This document shows, piece by piece, positions 41,450 through 44,334 of a stretch of DNA of 44,334 nucleotides. Source of the stretch: a virus. Numbering within the stretch: the first letter of the stretch is position 1; each line of letters starts with the position of its first letter. Made by a program: the position numbers and the translations under genes. The DNA lies in IMG/VR virus record IMGVR_UViG_3300037189_016115, positions 1 through 44,334 of that record; one strand, given 5' to 3'. The notes beneath the pieces were generated by a model, which did no database searches, had not been told where the DNA came from, and saw nothing but the letters and a program-made list of their open reading frames with translations.

Positions 41450-42546
41450 TGGATAAGAAAATAATTTGTGAAAATTGTGAGTGGGGATGGTTACTATCTG
41501 ATGGTGGTGATGACCCATACTCATGTCACAAATGTGGTCATGATAATTCTGAAATTTACCTTACAAAAATTCACATAAGTGAAGAAGACTTAATGTATGT
41601 TACGGAGTGTATTGAATCAGGTGAAGTCTTGAAAGAAGACCTCGCTAGATGGTTCAAAGAAAAATGGGTTGATGTTTCTCGTAAAATAGATGGTAAACAT
41701 CCTCCATGTGGCAGAAAATCCGCGGACGGTGATAAGAGTAGAAAAGGTTATCCAAAATGTAGACCACTAAAAAAGGTTTCCAAAGACACACCAAAAATTG
41801 CATCTTCATATAGTAAAAAAGAAAAGAAATCCATGGTTTCTCAAAAAAGAAGGGCAGAGAAAAAAGACCCAAAACCCGGTACAGGAAATATACCAACATT
41901 TACAAGATTTGATGAGAATATGATTAACAATATAACAATAAATGTAGATGAAATAATCGATACCTATAATCCACCTAAATTATGGATAGTATCGGAATCA
42001 AAAAACTTACTAAGTGAGGGATTACAATATCATATTGAAAAAGAAAAACCATTAATTGAAAACATATATCGAGTTTATTCTGAAAACTTTTTTAATCTAT
42101 TCAACGAGTCAAGAGATTTATACAACAAAGGAGTTCTTATACTTGACGGTGAAGACTTAGATTTAATTAAAACAGACATTGGGTTAACAGGTATCTATGA
42201 AGGTGAAGAAGTTTACTTAGACATTCCATTCATATTAAATGAAGAAGAGTATCTTGTTGAAGCTAAACACAGAGGTAAAAATGTAAAATTAAATAAACCA
42301 TTTAGAACATCAGGTGGTCCTAAAAAATTCGCGGTTTATGTTAAAAATAGTAGTGGAAATGTTGTTAAAGTAACTTTCGGTGACCCAAATCTTAGAGTTA
42401 GGAACAATAATAGGGCGGCAGCGAAGTCATTTAGAGCTCGTCACAAATGTGACCAAAAGAAAGACAGAACAACTGCTGGATATTGGAGTTGTAACATCTC
42501 AAGATATAGAAAAGCTCTTGGTATCAAATCATCAAACCCTTGGTAA
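41449..42546 (+). CDS. Three-module late protein: zinc ribbon, DUF5872-like middle, head-associated C-terminus
   Basis: The protein (365 residues) has a zinc ribbon at the N-terminus: Cys7-x2-Cys10 and Cys26-x2-Cys29 (CENC...CHKC). Residues about 65-150 match a conserved phage module (DUF5872-like): WFKEKWVDVSRKIDGKHPPC, then GRKSADGDK, YPKCRPLKK and RRAEKKDPKPGTG. The C-terminal 100 residues read LNKPFRTSGGPKKFAVYVKN, VTFGDPNLRVRNNNRAAAKS, FRARHKCDQKKDRTTAGYWS, CNISRYRKALG. I recall such a C-terminus in T4-like phage proteins linked with head assembly. It is co-translated with its neighbours by TAATG overlaps at both ends. Metal binding and head association are inferences. Confidence 0.65.
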   Translation: MDKKIICENCEWGWLLSDGGDDPYSCHKCGHDNSEIYLTKIHISEEDLMYVTECIESGEVLKEDLARWFKEKWVDVSRKIDGKHPPCGRKSADGDKSRKGYPKCRPLKKVSKDTPKIASSYSKKEKKSMVSQKRRAEKKDPKPGTGNIPTFTRFDENMINNITINVDEIIDTYNPPKLWIVSESKNLLSEGLQYHIEKEKPLIENIYRVYSENFFNLFNESRDLYNKGVLILDGEDLDLIKTDIGLTGIYEGEEVYLDIPFILNEEEYLVEAKHRGKNVKLNKPFRTSGGPKKFAVYVKNSSGNVVKVTFGDPNLRVRNNNRAAAKSFRARHKCDQKKDRTTAGYWSCNISRYRKALGIKSSNPW

Positions 42547-42842
42547 TGGATTTCCCATTCAAAGAAGAATTAAAAGAAGGATTTCATGTTAGAACATTCA
42601 CCTCAGATTTAACTGAGATGGAATTGAAGTGGCATTTTGACGAAGAAGATAGGATTGTTATTTGTGAACATGACACTGATTGGATGTTTCAAATGGATGA
42701 TGAATTACCCATACAAATTAAAAAAAATACCCCCATTTTCATACATGAGGGTACTTATCACAGAATTATTAAAGGAACAGGTGACTTAATTGTTAAAGTT
42801 AAAAAACTTAATAATAATACACCTGAACACCACACTCATTGA
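42546..42842 (+). CDS. Small cupin-fold protein (98 aa)
   Basis: The ATG at 42546 shares its A with the stop of the gene before (TAATG). The pattern MELKWHFDEEDRIVICEHDT, DWMFQMDDELPIQIKKNTPI, FIHEGTYHRIIKGTGDLIVK has the small cupin strand order: 'L-x-W-H-x-D', 'W-x-x-Q-x-D-x-x-x-P-I-x-I', 'P-x-F-I-x-x-G-T-Y-H'. A metal could be bound by His in WHF and His in TYHR. The end is His-rich (EHHTH). Role unknown. It converges with the dCMP deaminase gene, which overlaps its end by 35 nt. Confidence 0.65.
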   Translation: MDFPFKEELKEGFHVRTFTSDLTEMELKWHFDEEDRIVICEHDTDWMFQMDDELPIQIKKNTPIFIHEGTYHRIIKGTGDLIVKVKKLNNNTPEHHTH

Positions 42843-43248
42843 GAAGTTGTTGACTTTTCATCTGTGATTCCACCCATTTCTCTTTGTTTTTAGTGGTACA
42901 CTCGGTTTTACACCAAACCACCTTAATCCCCGAATTAACAATACCTCTTGCACAATCCATACAAGGTAATCCCGAAGTTAGATATATTGTGGAATTTTTA
43001 AGAGACACACCAATACGTGCCGCATTATAGATTGCATTACGTTCAGCGTGTTCAAACCAAAAATATTTCTCAGGTCTTTCCTGACGTTCTTCTATGGTAT
43101 CATCCAATCCTCTCGGAAATGAATTGTAACCCGTAGAAAGTACCTCATTATCAACACCAACAATTACGGCGCCAATCTGTGTAGATTTATCTTTTGATTT
43201 TAGTTTTACTTGTTCGGCGATGTTTAAGAAATATTCGGTCCAATTCAT
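42808..43248 (-). CDS. cd: dCMP deaminase
   Basis: This 146-residue enzyme deaminates dCMP to dUMP for thymidylate synthesis. The zinc site is complete: HAE at residues 67-69 (FEHAERNAIYNAARIG) and PCMDC at 95-99 (TSGLPCMDCARGIVNSGIKV). Length and motif order match phage T4 dCMP deaminase (193 residues), with a shorter C-terminus. It acts as a zinc-dependent oligomer in the cytoplasm. The gene is in a two-gene minus-strand unit; its ATG overlaps the upstream stop by 4 nt (ATGA). It works together with the dUTPase (30720) in shifting pyrimidine pools to dTTP. The 35-nt overlap at the 3' end with the cupin gene is tail to tail. Confidence 0.93.
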   Translation of the reverse strand: MNWTEYFLNIAEQVKLKSKDKSTQIGAVIVGVDNEVLSTGYNSFPRGLDDTIEERQERPEKYFWFEHAERNAIYNAARIGVSLKNSTIYLTSGLPCMDCARGIVNSGIKVVWCKTECTTKNKEKWVESQMKSQQLLNECGVQVYYY

Positions 43249-43595
43249 AATAGTTTTTGTTTAGAAATATAGTGTATTCTGTCATTAGAATAAAGGTTCA
43301 TTCGATATGCGATATTTTTTTCAACCAATTTACCCATTTCGATTAAATTGTTGGAGTCTCTTAAATCTATTCCAACCATATAACCATCTGCGTGTTTTGT
43401 GTAGATTATAGGTCTAATATACTTGTCATTGTCGTCCATAACAAGATACTTTACCATTTCTTCTTTGGTTTGTTTACATTCGATGTTTCGGGACTCAACT
43501 AAATTCTTTAAAACATCTAATCGTAATTTATTATAATCAATTGGTTCGTCTGATTTTAAACTATTAGCAATTTGTTTTTTAGTCATTTTACCCAT
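43245..43595 (-). CDS. Small SAP-like protein (116 aa)
   Basis: The ATG at 43595 gives MGKMTKKQIANSLKSDEPID. A second ATG lies three codons later, and an upstream TTG (43604) is less likely. Residues about 20-50 (YNKLRLDVLKNLVESRNIEC, then KQTKEEMVKYLV) fit a SAP motif ('L-x-V-x-x-L-K-x-L-x-x-x-x-x-x-x-x-x-K-x-E-x-V-x-x-L'), a short DNA-binding helix pair. The rest is a small alpha/beta region with HADGYMVGIDLRD. It could be a DNA-binding protein or only an accessory protein. It heads the operon with dCMP deaminase and has a TATATTTG box just upstream. Confidence 0.55.
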   Translation of the reverse strand: MGKMTKKQIANSLKSDEPIDYNKLRLDVLKNLVESRNIECKQTKEEMVKYLVMDDNDKYIRPIIYTKHADGYMVGIDLRDSNNLIEMGKLVEKNIAYRMNLYSNDRIHYISKQKLL

Positions 43596-43601
43596 AGAAT
43601 A

Positions 43602-43609
43602 CAAATATA
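43602..43609 (-). promoter_or_regulatory. Bacteroidota-type -7 box TATATTTG
   Basis: On the minus strand TATATTTG matches TAnnTTTG and lies 6 nt before the ATG of the SAP-like gene. A TTG box at the correct 19-nt distance is not present (one lies at 14 nt), so this is a partial match. Confidence 0.35.
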
Positions 43610-43630
43610 ATTAAAATATTTGGCAATAAA

Positions 43631-43654
43631 AAAGGGGGACTAATGTCCCCCTTT
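43631..43654 (-). terminator. Rho-independent terminator after gp23 gene
   Basis: AAAGGGGGAC and GTCCCCCTTT pair perfectly over 10 bp with a 4-nt loop. On the minus strand it is followed by TTTTTTATTG. It lies 20 nt after the gp23 stop and should end the capsid transcript. Confidence 0.85.
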
Positions 43655-43674
43655 CTATTATGAGATTGAAATGA

Positions 43675-44334
43675 TTATCTCAAGGTGTCAAGACTGAATG
43701 TAGTCAAACCACCAACGTTAATCACACCAAAGTAACGGTTGTTAACCATTTTCTTAGCGTATCTTGTCATGATACCTTTGATTGGTGTAAAGTTGAATGG
43801 ATTGTACATTGTAGGTGTCAATTGTAATGGAACGTATGGTGCGTAAATGTAACCAGCGTCCAACAATGATTTACCTTTGTGACCGATGATAACTTTACCA
43901 GCTGGTAAGTAAGGGTCACGGTAAACTTGATAACGACCTGCTAATGAACCGATTTTCTCGATACCCATGTTGTATTGGTCTTGCTCAGGGTTAGCAGATG
44001 ATACGTGGAAATATTCCAAGTCATCGAATACTGCTGAAACTTCAGAAGATACAACAATCCAGTTAGCACCACCTCTTAAAGTAGTTTTGTGGATTTGAGC
44101 TGAAATTTGATTAATCTTAGTGATTAATGTTTGGTTCCAGTCTTTTTGAGTGTAAGGAACTGCATTGTTTCCTAATTGCTTCCATCCGTTGTAGTTCCAT
44201 CTTAAGTTCCAAGATGCACCTTTTCTAAGATCTCTCAAGATTTCTCTGTCGATTTCTGCTGCAACTTGCTCAGATAATAAAGCTGTTAATTCAGCTTCAG
44301 CATCGATGTTGTGGAATGCCGCAACGTCTTGAGC
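43675..44334 (-). CDS. 23: Major capsid protein gp23, C-terminal part (5' end outside window)
   Basis: The frame is open to the right edge of the window; 219 residues are visible. The true start is beyond the edge, and the TTG at 44238 is internal. The visible part begins AQDVAAFHNIDAEAELTALL, then SEQVAAEIDREILRDLRKGA, the typical gp23 helix-turn region. It continues GGANWIVVSSEVSAVFDDLE, QYNMGIEKIGSLAGRYQVYR, DPYLPAGKVIIGHKGKSLLD, AGYIYAPYVPLQLTPTMYNP, and ends YFGVINVGGLTTFSLDTLR. Gp23 forms the hexamers of the T4-type head, with proteolytic maturation by gp21. C-rich codon choices (for example AAC, GAC) differ from neighbours, consistent with very high expression. A strong terminator follows. 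Confidence 0.93.
   Translation of the reverse strand, partial: AQDVAAFHNIDAEAELTALLSEQVAAEIDREILRDLRKGASWNLRWNYNGWKQLGNNAVPYTQKDWNQTLITKINQISAQIHKTTLRGGANWIVVSSEVSAVFDDLEYFHVSSANPEQDQYNMGIEKIGSLAGRYQVYRDPYLPAGKVIIGHKGKSLLDAGYIYAPYVPLQLTPTMYNPFNFTPIKGIMTRYAKKMVNNRYFGVINVGGLTTFSLDTLR

Noticed and set aside
43675-44238. A complete 187-residue protein starting at 44238
   Set aside because: The frame is open further to the window edge and continues with typical gp23 sequence; the TTG at 44238 is internal.
1-44334. Integrase, repressor, transposase or tRNA genes
   Set aside because: No matching protein motifs were seen in the translated frames, and I recognised no tRNA by eye; a tRNA search program would be needed to exclude one formally.

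Overview
The window is part of the genome of a large, strictly lytic-looking T4-type myovirus (contractile tail, class Caudoviricetes). The T4-like set includes major capsid protein gp23 (3' part), neck proteins gp13 and gp14, sheath-terminator gp15, sheath gp18, tube gp19, gp26/gp51-like assembly proteins, a tape measure, gp53, family B DNA polymerase gp43 and a gp55-type late sigma factor. The DNA is AT-rich by eye (roughly one third G+C). The host is inferred to be a Bacteroidota/Flavobacteriia-type bacterium. Start codons almost never have a Shine-Dalgarno sequence, and one promoter on the minus strand (17317-17347) matches the Bacteroidota housekeeping consensus TTTG-N19-TAnnTTTG exactly. 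No integrase, tRNA or CRISPR was recognised, although the tRNA search was by eye only.

Layout. (1) 1-14357, minus strand: a tail module read right to left as gp14, gp15, gp18, gp19, gp26-like, gp51-like, tape measure, a giant 1613-aa hub/baseplate protein, gp53, and an unfinished structural gene leaving the window. One 58-aa plus-strand gene (probable ribbon-helix-helix protein) sits between gp15 and gp18. The only gene-free stretch above 300 bp (9240-9569) holds a perfect parS-like palindrome, a cluster of CTAG motifs, a late-promoter motif and the sheath terminator. (2) 14411-21363: SNF2 helicase (+), a putative nuclease with its own host-type promoter (-), gp13 (+) and DNA polymerase (-). 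(3) 21450-25211, minus strand: tail-appendage genes, including a Ser/Thr-Pro / poly-glycine / PA14 adhesin. (4) 25269-28641, plus strand: a cassette of poorly known proteins, among them a protein made of exact 47-residue repeats and a WYL-like protein. (5) 28695-35495, plus strand: early/middle metabolism and modification genes: three glycosyltransferases, degenerate HD and HAD proteins, dUTPase, PhoH and late sigma gp55. (6) 35517-42842, plus strand: further virion proteins and head-associated small proteins. (7) 42808-44334, minus strand: dCMP deaminase, a SAP-like protein and the C-terminal part of gp23.

How it works together. A motif TATTTATA lies just upstream of structural genes on both strands and is not seen at the helicase, polymerase, nuclease, dUTPase, PhoH or glycosyltransferase genes. 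Since gp55 is encoded here, this motif is the best candidate for the phage late promoter. It is the exact reverse complement of the T4 late octamer TATAAATA, and in several cases it lies only 4-7 nt from the start codon. Many genes are joined by 1-nt TAATG or 4-nt ATGA overlaps, which fits coupled translation in a host with weak Shine-Dalgarno use. dUTPase and dCMP deaminase supply dTTP; helicase and polymerase serve replication; the adhesin and neighbouring appendage proteins probably set host range.
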